NCBI GenBank assembly: GCA_905221605.1
Contig: CAJNDS010002760.1
Location: forward strand, 101,501 to 161,500
From: Symbiodinium natans
Lineage: Eukaryota; Sar; Dinophyceae; Suessiales; Symbiodiniaceae
Length of the DNA: 60,000 nt
Direction: 5' to 3'
Within the stretch, counting starts at the first letter, position 1; every line of letters begins with the position of its first letter. The translations under genes and the position numbers were made by a program. The notes beneath the pieces are model-generated. The model saw only the letters and a list, made by a program, of their open reading frames with translations. It searched no databases and was not told the DNA's origin. Positions 1 through 11,410 of the stretch are shown here, one piece after another.

Positions 1-1812
1 AATACATGTTATATATATATATATATATTATATATGTATACATACATATAGTGTTCGGATTGGTTCGACATCAGTGTTTGCTGTTGCCCCTGTCCGCGGC
101 CTTCTCCTTTCTGCAGGGCTCCCGAGGGGGCCTGTACACTATCGTAGATCTTGCGCCAGCTCGCCCGCTTGAGTAGCCAATGACCCGTCTGGGCGAATAG
201 TGCCCCCACAGCTGGAACGTGAAGCTGAGCGGAGCAAGAACACTGGGCCCCCATGCCCCTCCCTTCTGCACGCCAAGAACCTAGGAGATTCTGAGAGGCC
301 CCCAAATCGTCAAGAATCCGCGCCCCAAAGCCTTCAACCCGGAACCCTAGAACCCATCAAGCCCCGAGCCCCATACAGACCTGGACCCTGAACCTGCTAT
401 TTCGGGGGTTCTGAATGAACCCTAAACCCGGCGGGACTGAAACAAGGGCACATAAGAATGGATTAGACATAGTTTGCTCAACAGAGTTCTTGGCAACTTC
501 TACCACTGCCAACCCGTTAATGCGTACTCACTGAAACTAACAAAAAAACCATGAACGAGTTCGAGGGAAACAGGCCGAGCTAAGCAAGACTGAACATAAC
601 ATGGACTGCAACAAATACAGGACTCATTTGTTCGAAAGGAGCTTTGCCGTTGTAGTTGAAATGAAAGTAATAGCTTCCAGAAGGCGAGGTAGTGAAGAGG
701 GTTTAGGGTTTAGGGTTCAGGGAGATGGAACGGTTGCAAAAATCGATGCGCACGCTGAGTATTGTTTCTGATGAAGCAAAAAAGTGACACTGACAACAGT
801 ATTGAAGCACACGAAAGGTCAGAATTAGACAAACTCAGGAACGTCACCAGCAATTGAGCAGAAGATGATGAAGAAACAAGTTTACCCTAGAAGTGGTGCA
901 TCCTGGGGAAACTACACCAAGGAACTAGCACAGAACCAAGAACACCCACGTGCAAGTGCATAGAAACTCGGAGACAGGTAGACTTAAGGGATTTAAGGAG
1001 CGGGGGTGCCTTGGGATGGTCCCCCCCTCATACTAACACCTGGACAGGGATTCGAGTACCCCCGATTATGTCCGATTAAGGACTGTGGGTTTAGGGTTTA
1101 GGGTTTAAGGTTTAGGGTTTAGGGTTTAGGGTTTAGTGTTTCGGGTGAGTATAAGGGGAACGTTACACGAAAGGCCACTAGAAGGGACCTGTTGTCTTTA
1201 TTCCGCTGTGTCAGGGTCCCTCCGTTAGTCCCTTGGTAGAGGAATACGCAAGGCACCCGCAAAAACTACCCCCGGCCCCCCCAGAACTTGAGCCTTTAGT
1301 TCATGAGTGTTTTTCAGTTAATGTTGGGGAGTCGGCTTTACGGTTTAGGGTAGTTTAAACGTCTGATGGCACAACAGTAACAACTTGTATCGAAAGAGTA
1401 CAGAAAGACAAATGACATGTCAGAAAGAATCTAATCAAGGAGGCTAAAGACAAACATATGAACGACAAACAAATACTGATGCTTCAACCGAGGAAGAAAG
1501 TACGATGAATTCAACATTAAATGCAAAAACTATAATCATCATTTCAAAAACTATTGTTACGAAGCAAATTGAATATGACTTCAACTACCACTTCTACATA
1601 TAACTGCATAATTATGTATATTTGTGAAATTCAGTAAGAAGAAAACAGAGTTCAGGGTTTTAGCCTTTAGGGTTAGGGCTTAGCGGTTAACCGTAAACCC
1701 TGGACCTTGAACCCGAAACCCTACCTAAACCCTAAACCCTAAAGGGTTTAGGAAGCAAGTGCCTCTGGACACGGACGGCCTCAGCTGAAGCGGTAGAGAG
1801 ACATGCTTGCAG

Positions 1813-1858
1813 AAGCAGCTCCGCATCTACAGCGTCCGCAAAGTCCCAAAGTACTACG
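1813..1858 (+). CDS. Exon-like island, unassigned
   Basis: A short non-repetitive stretch directly after a TTGCAG acceptor and directly before a TTTAGGG tract. One frame reads KQLRIYSVRKVPKYY without a stop. It has the size and setting of the proven UBA2 exons further on, but no family is recognised. It could be an exon of an upstream gene or of the UBA2 5' region. Confidence 0.3.
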
Positions 1859-1859
1859 G

Positions 1860-1938
1860 TTTAGGGTTTAGGGTTTAGGGTTTAGGGTTTAGGGTTTAGG
1901 GTTTAGGGTTTAGGGTTTAGGGTTTAGGGTTTAGGTTG
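1860..1938 (+). repeat. Interstitial telomere-like tract (TTTAGGG)n
   Basis: About eleven near-perfect TTTAGGG units directly follow the 1813-1858 island. Such tracts of 2-20 units occur in nearly every intron and flank of the window, in both orientations. The heptamer is the Arabidopsis-type telomere unit, also reported for dinoflagellates. Being short, scattered and in mixed orientation, they are not a chromosome end. Confidence 0.9.
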
Positions 1939-2503
1939 AGGGTTCAGGGTTTAGGGAAATAGGTGTTTTGGGTTTAGGGTCGGAAAGCAGTCAGGAGCTA
2001 CGGTTAACCGGTTTAGGGGTCCGTTTTCCACAATTGGGCCGAGACTAGAGAAGAGCCTGGCCCCTTTTGGGAACTCTTCTGCGCGTGGGCTCTCAGTGAA
2101 CAGGGGCACTAGATTGCGTATGTCCTAAAAAAAGGATGAAACCCGTATACATAGGGTTCATCAGAAAGGAGTACTCCTCCAAAAGATCCCAAATACTGTA
2201 AGAGCTTTATTCTTGGGTGTACCCCCCAAAACATAGGCTTTATTTAGAACAGGGGTACCCCCAAATACGCCTAATACTTAAAGAGATCGATTGTTGTGTG
2301 TACCCCTTCGCGGAGAGGCTGGGGGGACCGTTGTGGTTACCCCCTAAACCAATCTAGGGTTTAGGGTTTAGTGTTTAGGGTTTAGGGTCCCAAAGCCGCC
2401 TTAAGACCCTCCTAAGCCCTCATAAAAAGCGAGCTCCACTCGAAGGTTGGGCGGGGGGGGGGGGGGGGCCCAGGGCCTCAATTCTTGTGTGCGGTTGGTA
2501 CCT

Positions 2504-2603
2504 ACTTGGAGGTTCATGGTACTTATGAACCAGTTAGAACTGTACTTATAAGTGGGTTATAAGTACAGTTGTAATTGGTTACTAAGTACCATGAACCTCC
2601 AAG
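2504..2603. mobile_element. MITE-like element, family 4 (CTTGGAGGTTCATGG ends)
   Basis: A 100-bp near-palindrome: it begins CTTGGAGGTTCATGGTAC, ends with the reverse complement GTACCATGAACCTCCAAG, and has GTACTTATAA-type arms towards the middle. TA dinucleotides flank both ends and may be a target duplication. Related copies lie at 18351-18489 and 51412-51545, with halves near 10440 and 20470. No ORF, so non-autonomous if mobile. Confidence 0.75.
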
Positions 2604-3232
2604 TAGTGGCTACCTCCAAGTCGAAGGGTAGTTGCATGGTCCCTTTATTTGGTCCCTTACCTTCTTTCATGGGTTCTGATCTACGGGCCGTTGCGTTTTA
2701 TAGGGTCAGGTGTATATGCCGGGGGTCCCCTTTTTTTGTTCCAGATAAAAGGGCCATGAAACCACCCGTGGACAAAGGGGGAACTACAGTAACTACAGCT
2801 TACAGAGTTTACATGGCCTAGCGATTGGGGGCGCATATGCGGGCGGGTGTGGAAACTGCATAAGGACCTTACTTGAGTTGAAGGCTCAGGGAAGTTGGCA
2901 AGCAGCTGGCACCAGCAGGATTCATATCCTACTACTAGCGAAGTGCCCGGCGCACCTAAGTAACTGGACCCGCAAACCCACGACCCTGACATTCGAAATT
3001 CAAGTCCCATGCGCTAAGCCCTTTACGCCCGCAAACCCTACTCCCTCTAACCACAGAAATACCCTATAACCCTCTAAACCCCAAACCCTAAACCCCAAGC
3101 CCTGGACCCTAAACCCACCCTAAGCCCAAAACCCAGGGGCCCTCCCTAACTCATAACCCCAAACCCTAAACTCTAAACCCGAAACCCCAAACCCCAAACC
3201 CTAAACCCTAAATCCCAAAACCCAGGGCCCCT

Positions 3233-3320
3233 CATGACCGCCCTCGACGCTGTGGACGCGTCGAGCGCCGGCAATGCGGCAGTGAAGGCTGTGCTCGGGG
3301 AGGCGGGCCCTCCCCAGGAG
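3233..3320 (+). CDS. Exon-like island, unassigned, alanine-rich
   Basis: GC-rich island between CCCTAAA-type and TTTAGGG-type tracts. One open frame reads TALDAVDASSAGNAAVKAV and continues through LGEAGPPQ. Composition and length match the small exons of this locus. Function unknown. Confidence 0.35.
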
Positions 3321-4200
3321 GGTTTAGGGTTTAGGGTCTTCTGGTTTAGGGCTTTAGGGTTTTGGTGTGCAAGGTTTAGGGTTTAGGACCCTATGCCCGA
3401 GCCCCAAATCTTAGACGGTAGAGCTTAGGGTTTGAGGCTGTGGGACTCGTAGCCCGTCCTAGACCCCTAAACCGCCACATCACCGCAACTCCGTGACCGG
3501 CTCCTGGTGAAGGGTTTTAGGCTTTAGGGTTTAGGGATTGGGGTTTAGGGTTTAGGGTCTAGGGTTTATAGGGTTTAGAGCTTAGGATTTAGGGTTTAGG
3601 GTTTAGGGCATTTCAGAACTTGTTGGGATCAATATTGGAATAATCTACCTCATCCCCCACCCAGCCACCCACCCCCCCCCCCAATAGAGGTTAAATCCTT
3701 CAACGGATGACCAGGAATTCCCTACAGGGGCGTTTGTCTACACGGCTCAGGATTTTCGTACTTGTGCGTCTAGCCGATGCTTTTCAAAGCCAGGGCTTCG
3801 GGTCTAGGATTTTAGGGCTTAGGCGTTGGAGCGCACACATCCCCGAACCTTAAACTCCTAACAGAGCGGTTTAAACCTTGTGACGTTTGTTGCATCCACT
3901 GATTTTGGGCACAGTAGACAGATCAAGGAAAGTCATTCCCCACCCACACCCCCCTAAACCCTAAACCCTATAGACCCGAAACCCTGACCCCCCCAAAAAA
4001 AAACAAACAAAGAAGAGACAGCAACAGGAAGGAAGCAGAGCAGTTGCGGGCCGAGGTTTGATCGGTGTGTCCGTAAGTACGGCTTTCGTAGGGTTTCGGG
4101 TTTAGGGTTTACGGCCTTTAGGGTTTAGGGGTTTAGGGGTTTAGGGGTTTAGGGTTTAGGGTTTAGGGTTTAGGGTTTAGGGTTTACGGTGTCAAGCCAG

Positions 4201-4265
4201 GAGCGGTTCAAGATGGTGCAGCAGGCGCACGGCTTTTGCGAAAGGGCTGCTGCTTGGTTTGGAGC
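4201..4265 (+). CDS. Exon-like island, unassigned
   Basis: Begins after an AAGCCAG acceptor that follows a TTTAGGG tract. The frame reads ERFKMVQQAHGFCERAAAWF, an amphipathic, helix-like sequence. It could belong to a gene upstream of UBA2. No family recognised. Confidence 0.35.
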
Positions 4266-4547
4266 GTAGGGGGGTGCAGGGACCGAAAACCCTCAACGCA
4301 AAACCCTAAACCTTAAACCCTAAAGCTTTATATTTTGGGTTTAGGGGGCTAAAGGTCCCAGAAAAAGGGCGCTGACGTGGGCATCTTAGGGGATAAGTAC
4401 GGCCCATCCTCTTCGGCATGGTTCCTGTCCGGTAACCCTGAGCTCGAAGCACCCTCGACCCCCTAAACCCCATACTCCCTATACTCCCTGTAAGCCCCAA
4501 GCCCTACCCTATACTCCCTATATATGGTTCAGCGTCGAGCGTCCTGG

Positions 4548-4632
4548 GCCCCCCGCCCCCCCCCCCCCCCCCATGGTATCCCCTTTCCCCCCCCCCCCCC
4601 CCCCCCCCCCATGGTATCCCCCCCCCCCCCCC
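4548..4632 (+). repeat. Poly-C runs separated by CCATGGTATCCCC
   Basis: Three C-tracts of 12 or more bases are separated by a repeated CCATGGTATCCC or CCATGGTCT spacer. Homopolymer lengths here are likely to be unreliable. No coding potential. Confidence 0.8.
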
Positions 4633-4633
4633 A

Positions 4634-5055
4634 TGGTCTACTCTACGGTCCCTAAACCCTCAACCCTAAACCCTAAACCCTAAACCCCTAAACCCTAAAC
4701 CCTAAACCCTAAAACCTAAACCCTAACCCTAAACCCTAAACCTTAAGTCTTAAACCTTAAACCCTAAACCCTAAAACCCTGAACCCTAAACCTAAACCCT
4801 AACCCTAAAACCAACCCCCAACCACACCACAGGGGGGGGGGGATCATCTTAGTACCCCATCCGCGGGGAAAACCCTAAACCCTAAACCCTAAACCCTAAA
4901 CCCTAAAACCCTAAACCGTAAACCCTAAACCCTAAACCCTAAAACCCTAAAACCCTAAAACCCTAAACCCTAAACCCTAAACCCTAAACCCTAAACCCTA
5001 AAACCCTAAAACCCTAAAACCAACCCCCAACCACACCACAGGGGGGGGGGGGGGT

Positions 5056-5099
<44 letters not shown>

Positions 5100-5126
5100 A
5101 GGGGGGAGGGGGGGGGGGGGGGGCTG
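4634..5126. repeat. CCCTAAA arrays with CAACCCCCAACCACACCACAGGG module and poly-G
   Basis: Two CCCTAAA arrays (about 4645-4810 and 4871-5018) are each followed by the same module, ACCAACCCCCAACCACACCACA, and then a poly-G run. The second run (5041-5126) is one of the longest in the window. The duplication of array plus module suggests local duplication rather than simple slippage. Confidence 0.75.
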
Positions 5127-5346
5127 AATCATATATTCCATACAAGCCCTATATATTCCATATAAGCCCTATAAACCCTCTATGTATAAACCCTATAAGC
5201 CCTTAATTGCCCTATAATCCCACCCGATAGGCCCGATAAACCCCACAATCCCTATATAAACCCGATGAGCCCAACAAACCCCATAATCCCGCTAAACCCG
5301 ATAAGCCCTATAAACCCCATAACCCCGATACAAACAAACCCCTTCC

Positions 5347-5456
5347 GCCGGCTTTGCCGACGTGGCGAAGGAACTCTTGTATTTGCACGCGGCGACGTGC
5401 CAGCTACAACAGCGCATGGGTTTGCAAGAGCCGACAGTCAGCGCGGCATGCAATGG
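5347..5456 (+). CDS. Exon-like island, unassigned
   Basis: Non-repetitive stretch flanked by TATAAACCC-type repeats and CCCTAAA. One frame reads AGFADVAKELLYLHAATCQ and continues through LQQRMGLQEP without a stop. Another frame is also open, so coding is likely but the frame is not certain. Function unknown. Confidence 0.35.
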
Positions 5457-5644
5457 TGTAGGCGTGGCCAAACATCCTGGCACAGGGCTTTTCCCCAAAC
5501 CCTAAACCCTGAACCCTGCATGTATACTTAAGCCCCTGGAAGCCCCCGAAAACAAGTAACGATTTGGCAGACTGGTTGGCCGAAGTCAGGCCTGGATGCA
5601 CTGCGCCGTGAGCTTCCTGAACTGCTGCATTGCTACATCCTATT

Positions 5645-5733
5645 CAAAGGCTCCTATGTAGTAACTTTTTTGGGGTAGCATACGAAAATCCCCTATAGCT
5701 AACCCCAAAAGGAACTACATTGGAGTCTTTGGG
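5645..5733. mobile_element. MITE-like element, family 5, copy 1
   Basis: An 89-bp inverted-repeat element with ends CAAAGGCTCCTATGTAGT and ACTACATTGGAGTCTTTGG, and a core containing GGGGTAGCATAC and CCCCTATAGCTAACCCC. The copy at 11411-11501 is nearly the same sequence in the opposite orientation, so the two are dispersed copies. Confidence 0.75.
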
Positions 5734-6797
5734 TAGTGTGAAGTCTTGTCATAAGTCTTAGCGTTGGGCACCTAGGGTCTGGGGCGATCTGAGTCACCTA
5801 AGCTCTTTGAAGACTTGGTAGGTGGCCAGGTTGAAACCCAGCTGTTTGATTTAAGGGGCGCTTTAGTTTTTCAGGAAACCCTACAATGTTACAAGCCCTA
5901 AAGAAGCACTATAACCCCGTATAAGCCCGATAAGCCCGAAAAACCCGATAACCCCTATACAAGCCCCGTGAGCCCTATAAGCCTATATAACCTCCAAAAG
6001 CCCGCCGAGAAACGGTATACCCCTACATAAACCCTACAAGCCCTATATAAACCCTACCCTAAATAAACCCTACAAGCCCGAAAATAACTCGAAGCACGGG
6101 GACCCACACACGGGGCCACCCAAGTTTGCAGACCTGACTCGTCGAGGTGGGGCTGACGCTGAATGCTAGGGGTTTAGGGTTTAGGGTTTAGGGTTTAGGG
6201 TTTTGGGTTTTGGGTTTAGGGTTTAGGTTTAGGGTGTGTAAAGCTTCGTAACTAGGACAACCCGGTTAGAGGCACAGATTAGCTTTGATAGCCCGATGAT
6301 GAAGCTGCTTGGGCCCGGGCTGGTGGGTTTTTGGGGTGCCTCACCAAACATGGGGGGGGGGGGGGGGGGGGGGTGTACGGTATCAGGGGTATCTTTTCGG
6401 GGTCCGGTTTAGGGTTTAGGGTTTAGGGTTTAGGGTTTAGGGCCTACTATTCGGGGGTTCTATATTCGGCGTCCCTTATTCTCGTACATCCCCACATGGT
6501 GCTGAACATGAACACAAGTCCCCCGCATTCTTGCGGGAGCCTTAGGAACCCCCGCTGAGCCCTAAACCCTAAACCCTAAACCCTAAACCCCAAACCCCAA
6601 ACCCCAAGCCCTAAACCCAAAATCTCTCACACCCTAAATCTAAAGTTTTCAAGCCCAAGAGCCCGACAAAGCCTAAACCTTTTGAGTCCTACATTACATG
6701 CTTAAGCCCCTAAACCCTAAACCCTAAACCCTAAACCCTAAACCCTACATGTATACTTAAGCCCCTGGAAGCCCCCGAAAACAAGTGACCTGGCAAG

Positions 6798-6854
6798 GCG
6801 CGGCTCCTGGTGGTGGGCGCCGGCGGAATCGGCTGCGAGCTTCTTAAGAACCTG
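6798..6854 (+). CDS. UBA2: UBA2 exon: ATP-binding glycine loop
   Basis: 57 nt after a GGCAAG acceptor, reading ARLLVVGAGGIGCELLKNL. GxGGIGCELLKNL is the nucleotide-binding motif of ubiquitin-like E1 adenylation domains, and the CELLKNL ending points to the UBA2/SAE2 branch. The donor is GC (GCGCCG). This is the first exon of the gene I can identify. The initiator methionine lies upstream and was not found. Confidence 0.92.
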
Positions 6855-7245
6855 GCGCCGACCTCATGACAATTGCACAATACACCCTACACCCTACACC
6901 CTAAAACCCTAAACCCTACACCCCACACCCTAAAACCTAAAACCCTAAACCCTAACCCTAAACCCTAAACCCTAAACTCTAAACCCTAACCCTAAACCCT
7001 AAACCCAAACTTTGGGGTCTGGGGGGCTTTGGGGTTTTCCCTAGACATGCCATTGTAGCTCTCTTTTCTGGAGATTCGGGACGTTTTCTGCTTGTGTTCA
7101 GGAGGTTCAGGGTTTCAGCCTGCAGCCGCACTCGGCCCAGACATTCCCCGCGGCCCGCACAGAACAAAGGGGGTTAGCCCTAAACCCTAAACCCTAAACC
7201 CTAAACCCTAAACCCTAATCCTTAATCCCTAAACCCTACAAGAAG

Positions 7246-7357
7246 CTTGGTACCCCAGTGGTGCCCTTTACCCTTTTTTGTTCTGGGTTCCCTTCTAAAG
7301 TAACTAAACAACCAAAACGAGGTACCCTTTTTATAGGATGGTTCCTGGGCTACCAAG
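7246..7357. mobile_element. MITE-like element, family 1 (CTTGGTA.CCCAGT ends)
   Basis: A 112-bp element beginning CTTGGTACCCCAGTGGTGCC and ending GGTTCCTGGGCTACCAAG, which is the inverted complement with few mismatches. It sits in the intron between the first two recognised UBA2 exons. It has the same length as the copy that forms an intron at 33141-33252. Confidence 0.75.
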
Positions 7358-7483
7358 GAAGACAAAGCCGGGGGTTCTAGTGCAAACCTACAAAAACACG
7401 AGGTCACGCTTCCCCACTTGCCGTTCCTTTAGGGTTTAGGGCTTAGAGTTTTGGGTTTTGGGTTTAGGGTTTATTCAAGGTCT

Positions 7484-7604
7484 CTAACCTGGGATGCCCA
7501 GTGGTGCCCTTATTCCCTTTTTTGGGGGGAAGGTCTTGGTTTCCCTCATACTACCCCTTTAAGCAAGAAGGGCACCGTGTTTTCATCCTAGGTTACTGGG
7601 CAAC
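7484..7604. mobile_element. MITE-like element, family 2 (CCTAGGAT.CCCAGT ends)
   Basis: Begins CTAACCTGGGATGCCCAGTG and ends CATCCTAGGTTACTGGGCAAC, an imperfect inverted repeat, with GTGCCCTT and AAGGGCAC as inner arms and a T-rich middle. Other copies are at 12893-13000, 17071-17168, 18001-18106 and 47158-47270. It shares the CCCAGTGGTGCCC inner motif with family 1, so the two are probably related. Confidence 0.72.
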
Positions 7605-7791
7605 ATATAATATCTTCATGGTTGCATCGTAGAACTGAATTTGGGCAATTTCCCCAAACCCTAAAACGCCAAAAAGTGAGTTTGGGGGGGTTGTGGGTAG
7701 GTCTTTCAGAGCAGAAACCCTACCTAAACCCTAAACCCTAAACCCTAAACCCTAAACCCTAAACCCTAAACCCTAAACCCTAAACCCCGAG

Positions 7792-7818
7792 GTGCTCACC
7801 GGCTTCATAGACATCGAG
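7792..7818 (+). CDS. UBA2: UBA2 micro-exon (27 nt)
   Basis: Nine codons, VLTGFIDIE, after CCCGAG and before donor GTGGGC. It continues the previous exon exactly as in known UBA2 proteins (KNLVLTGF, then the first strand leading to the DLD motif). The acceptor is preceded directly by a CCCTAAA array (7725-7787), so repeat DNA reaches to within a few bases of the splice site. Confidence 0.88.
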
Positions 7819-8742
7819 GTGGGCCGGCCTTCTGCCAGCACCCGATCTCCTGTAACCCCAGGACACCCTACTTGGAGCTGCAGGGTTTAGGGTTTAGGGT
7901 TTAGGGTTTAGGGTGCTGCTCGTACCATGGAAGTTCCTTTTGTTTAGGGTATAGGGTTTAGGGTTTAGGGTCTAGGATTCTGTTCTACAAGCCCCAGCCC
8001 TAAACCCCAAGCCCAGCTTGGCGCGTCGTATCTGGTAACCCTAGTAACCCAGACACCCCCCAGGGCCCTCACAACCCATACTCAGCTTAGCCCTGACACC
8101 CTAAAAGCCCGTGAAGGGCCAACCCCTAGAACCGACCCTAAACCCAAAAACCCTGAAACCCTAAAACCCTGAGGTGAACCCCAAGCCCTCGACCCCGTAC
8201 TGTATGCCCTCATGGAGTCTTGAGAAGCTTTGGGGTTCGTTAGGGTTTAGGGTTGAGGGTTGAGGGGATAGGGTTGAGGATTGAGGGTACTCGGGCTTTG
8301 GGCATGGTTCGCTGTTTGCGTTGGACTGCCGTGCCTGCGAAGTGGCCGAAGTCTCGTAGGCCACTAGGACATAGGACATAGGGTTTGAGGGTTATAGAGT
8401 TCAGGTTCTGACAACAGGAATTCATAATTTGTTGGCACAACCCAAAGGGTTCCCCCCGCTCCAATTGAAAGCAAGACATCTAAATCTCCACCTGATTGTT
8501 TAGGGTTGAGGCTTTAAGGTTTATGGTTTTGGGTGTGGGTATTCGCAATGAGGAGGGTTTTCATTGGGGTGATCCTGTATAAGGCTTCCGAGATTTAGGG
8601 GCCCCCTTTTTGGGGAGGGGGGGGGGGGGTGGGGTAACCCTAAACCCTAAACCCTATGTCAGGTGTCTGGAGGGGGATGCCATGTTAAGGAGCCCCCGTA
8701 TGGCCTACCGCCACCCCTAAGGCCCCGAAACCTCGATTGATA

Positions 8743-8889
8743 GGCCTTCCCCCTTATACTCACAGCTCCTTAATAGGAACTATAGTACCCTCTATGAGAA
8801 TCCCTAACAGCTCCTTAATAGGAACTATAGTACCTTCTAATGAGAATCCCTACTAAGAAGCTGTTGGTATAAAGGGGGAACATCCCAAG
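8743..8889. mobile_element. MITE-like element, family 3 (CCCCCTTATACTA ends) with internal duplication
   Basis: Ends CTTCCCCCTTATACT and GTATAAAGGGGGAACATCCCAAG are inverted. The interior carries two copies of a ~45-bp segment starting CAGCTCCTTAATAGGAAC (8762 and 8809). Other copies are at 37776-37879 (complete) and 33968-34036, with a half near 20805. The right end lies about 20 bp upstream of the next UBA2 exon. Confidence 0.72.
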
Positions 8890-8909
8890 ATAAGCCGGGC
8901 GCCGGAGAG

Positions 8910-8933
8910 GTGGTGGATCTTGACACCATCGAT
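8910..8933 (+). CDS. UBA2: UBA2 micro-exon (24 nt)
   Basis: Eight codons, VVDLDTID, after a GGAGAG acceptor and before a GC donor (GCCATG). DLDTID is the E1 strand-2 acidic motif that contacts ATP ribose and is followed in UBA2 by VSNLNRQFLF, which is what the next exon encodes. Confidence 0.88.
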
Positions 8934-10279
8934 GCCATGGGCTTGGGCAGGGAAAGCCCTGCAACCCTTCAGGGTCTAGACCCTAAACCCTTACAAAGGC
9001 TCCCTAGAGTTTAGGAACCCTAAATACACCCTTAAAAGGCCCTAGAGTTTAGGAACCCTAAGCCCTTAAAAGGGTCTAGAGTCTAGGGGATTTACGGCTA
9101 TGATCACTCAGTATTGTGTTCAATTTCTTTCTATTTGTTCAAACAAAAAGCAAAATAATAACAATGATATGATAATGAAATTGGACATTGATTTATTGTA
9201 CAATCACAACAGCCCGTGCAACCTGTTACGGCTAGATTGCACTGAGCTTGGACGCATTTGAACCCCTAAACCCTAAACCCGAAACCCTAAACCCTAAACC
9301 CTAAATCCTGAACCCTCCCTAAACCCAACCTGTGTGCTGAACACATCTAAGGTTGGAACCATGGGGCCTTAGTGTGGTCCCTTAGCCTTGTTTAAAGGGA
9401 TTTGGAGGGATCCGCAGTATGAGCCCTTATTATGTGTAGTGTATATAAGGGTTCCGCCAGGGCTCAGTCGTGTGTGGACGCCGGTCTGTTTAGGATGACG
9501 TAGTGTTTACGGTTGAGGGCTTATAACCCCCTGTGTAAACCCGTTGCCTAGTCTTTATGCGCCAGACCCCGATCAATCCTAGGGGTCTTTGTTCAAGCGA
9601 CATGATGCGGACGTATGTTTCCAAGCAGACCATGCAGAAGAACTGGGCAGAGATTGAAACCATTGATGACCGTACTAGTGGGCACTGATATTTAATTTGG
9701 TGGGCCTCGGTCCAAAACGGCCGAGCCAAAGGCCTTGCCAGGAAGGCCAAGTGGCCCAAGCTTTCCGACGTGTCAAGCGTGCCCAAGCCCCGGTGGCCTC
9801 CAGATGAAACAGCTGACCTGTGGCCTTGGCTGGGAAGTGCTGCGCACTGGGTTTCTTGTTGGCATCCCGGGCAGTTATATAGCCGAGCTAGGGCATTGCA
9901 GGTTTGCATCTCAAGAAACCCTAAACCCCGAGCCTTGACAGCCTAAACCCTAGATTAAACCCTAAACCCTAAACCCTAAACCCCGGAGCATCCCTAAGCA
10001 CCTTGACCCCCTAAGGATTGGCCCTCTGGGGTTTAGGGCTGCGGGCCTCTAAACCCCCTGAGCCCCAAAACCTCCCAGACACTTGAGACGAGGGCCCTGC
10101 CGAAACCCCCCTGAACCCCAAGCCCACCTTAAACCCCCCAAAGCCCTAAACCCTAAATCCCCAAAACCCTTAACCCCTAAACCCTAAACCCGAAACCCCC
10201 AAACCCTAAACCTAAACTCCTAAACCCTAAGCCCTAAACCCCCAAACCCCCATAAAGCCTCCAAGCGCAAAGCACAGAG

Positions 10280-10345
10280 GTCTCCAACCTCAACCGGCAG
10301 TTCCTCTTCCGCCGGGTACATGTCGACCGGCCGAAGTCCGCGATG
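10280..10345 (+). CDS. UBA2: UBA2 exon: NLNRQFLFR segment
   Basis: 66 nt after a CACAGAG acceptor, beginning VSNLNRQFLFRRVHVDR and ending PKSAM. The S-N-L-N-R-Q-F-L-F block is a hallmark of UBA2/UBA1-type E1s, and its arginine is an ATP-contacting residue in the family. The boundary to the next exon has no clean GT/GC-AG solution: a GC dinucleotide at both sides makes it ambiguous by two bases. Confidence 0.93.
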
Positions 10346-10991
10346 GCCCCGGCTCAGCTGCTTGCAGGTTCAGGGTACTTATTAGCCGGGTTTAGGGTTT
10401 AGGGTTTATGGGTACTAACCAATTGTAAACTGTACTTATCACTGTACCATGAACCTCCAAGTGAGGATGGGGTTGAGGGGGTTTAGGGTGTAGGGTGTCA
10501 ACAACTCCAAAAGTCCGGAAAACACACACAGGTGGTAAGGTTTTGGTTTTAGGGTTTAGGTTTTAGGGTTTAGGGTTTTGGTGCTGGCTCTTTTTTTGGA
10601 TGGAGCCTGTCGGTGTGCCGCGTGTCTTGCTGTACTTTAATCTGCTCACAGGCGCCTCTTATCTTCCTGGCTCTTAAATCTTGTAGGGAATTCCGGAACT
10701 AGGTTCCTTATATGTAGTCCCTTGCATGGGGCCATAAAGGTGGATATGAGGAACCTCGCTCCCCAACTCATCTACCTCTGGTTATGCTTCTCCATTGCGA
10801 ACCATGCAGAGAAGCAGCGCTTCCCAAAAAGTACCCCGACTTCTGGAAATCCCCATACATATCATCCCTTCTTCCCTAAACCCGAAACCCGAAACCCTAA
10901 GCCCTATAAGCCCGAAGCCCCAAGCCCGAAGCCCGAAGCCCTAAGCCTTAGGACCTGTGCTGGGGAGCTTTTGCACCTGAGGTCGTGGCAG

Positions 10992-11012
10992 CTGAAGCTG
11001 TGAAACAGTTCC
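10992..11012 (+). CDS. UBA2: UBA2 micro-exon (about 21 nt)
   Basis: After GTGGCAG, the bases complete an alanine and read EAVKQF plus the first base of arginine. The donor is GC (GCCAGACC). The next exon opens with GCCCC, giving FRPDAKI across the junction, as in UBA2. GCC is repeated at the donor and at the start of the next exon, as expected if the intron arose by insertion with a target duplication. Confidence 0.75.
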
Positions 11013-11079
11013 GCCAGACCCTGAGCGGACGCATGTTCATCAAATGCTCCCTTCTAGGGTTCAGGGTTTAGGGTCGTAA

Positions 11080-11178
11080 CTTGGTAGCCCAGTGGTACCC
11101 TTTACTCGTTTTTTGGTTCTGGGTTGCCTTACAAAGTAACCAAGCCAAGAAAGGCTGCCCTTATTATTCGATGCCAAG
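11080..11178. mobile_element. MITE-like element, family 1
   Basis: Begins CTTGGTAGCCCAGTGGTACC after GTAA and ends near GATGCCAAG. The inner arms resemble the 33141 copy (TTTTGGTTCTGGGTTGCC, AAAGTAACCAAGCC). The right half is more diverged, so the exact right end is less sure. Confidence 0.6.
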
Positions 11179-11410
11179 AACCCCCGAGATGAGTAGCCGC
11201 AGGAGCTTCAGTAGGGCTGGCCACAACGTGCGCAGACGAATTCCTAGCCCCCAAGCCCCAAATCCTAACCCTAAACCCGACAATGAACGCACAGCGCACT
11301 GGACTCTGGACACCCTGATGGGTACCCGGCATAGGAGGAACGTATCCAAGAAGGGCTGTCGTAATCACCCGCCCCGAGCCCTAAACCCTAAACTTCCCCA
11401 TTAAACCCTA

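Larger units (their letters stand above)
1..6797. other. Repeat-rich flank upstream of the UBA2 exons
   Basis: No long ORF with protein-like character is present. The stretch holds a TA-rich start (about 10-50), TTTAGGG or CCCTAAA tracts (for example 1085-1135, 1860-1938, 3330-3610, 4080-4190, 4634-5020), poly-C and poly-G runs, two short inverted-repeat elements, and a few GC-rich non-repetitive islands ending or starting at plausible splice sites, listed separately. The 5' end of UBA2 upstream of the glycine-rich loop should lie here, but I could not recognise it because the N-terminus is poorly conserved. Confidence 0.6.

Noticed and set aside
1085-1135. TTTAGGG tracts read as a chromosome end
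   Set aside because: Both orientations occur throughout the window and genes lie between the tracts, so these are interstitial repeats.
8743-8889. Regularly spaced repeats read as a CRISPR array
   Set aside because: The repeat is a single internal duplication inside an inverted-repeat element in a eukaryotic intron.
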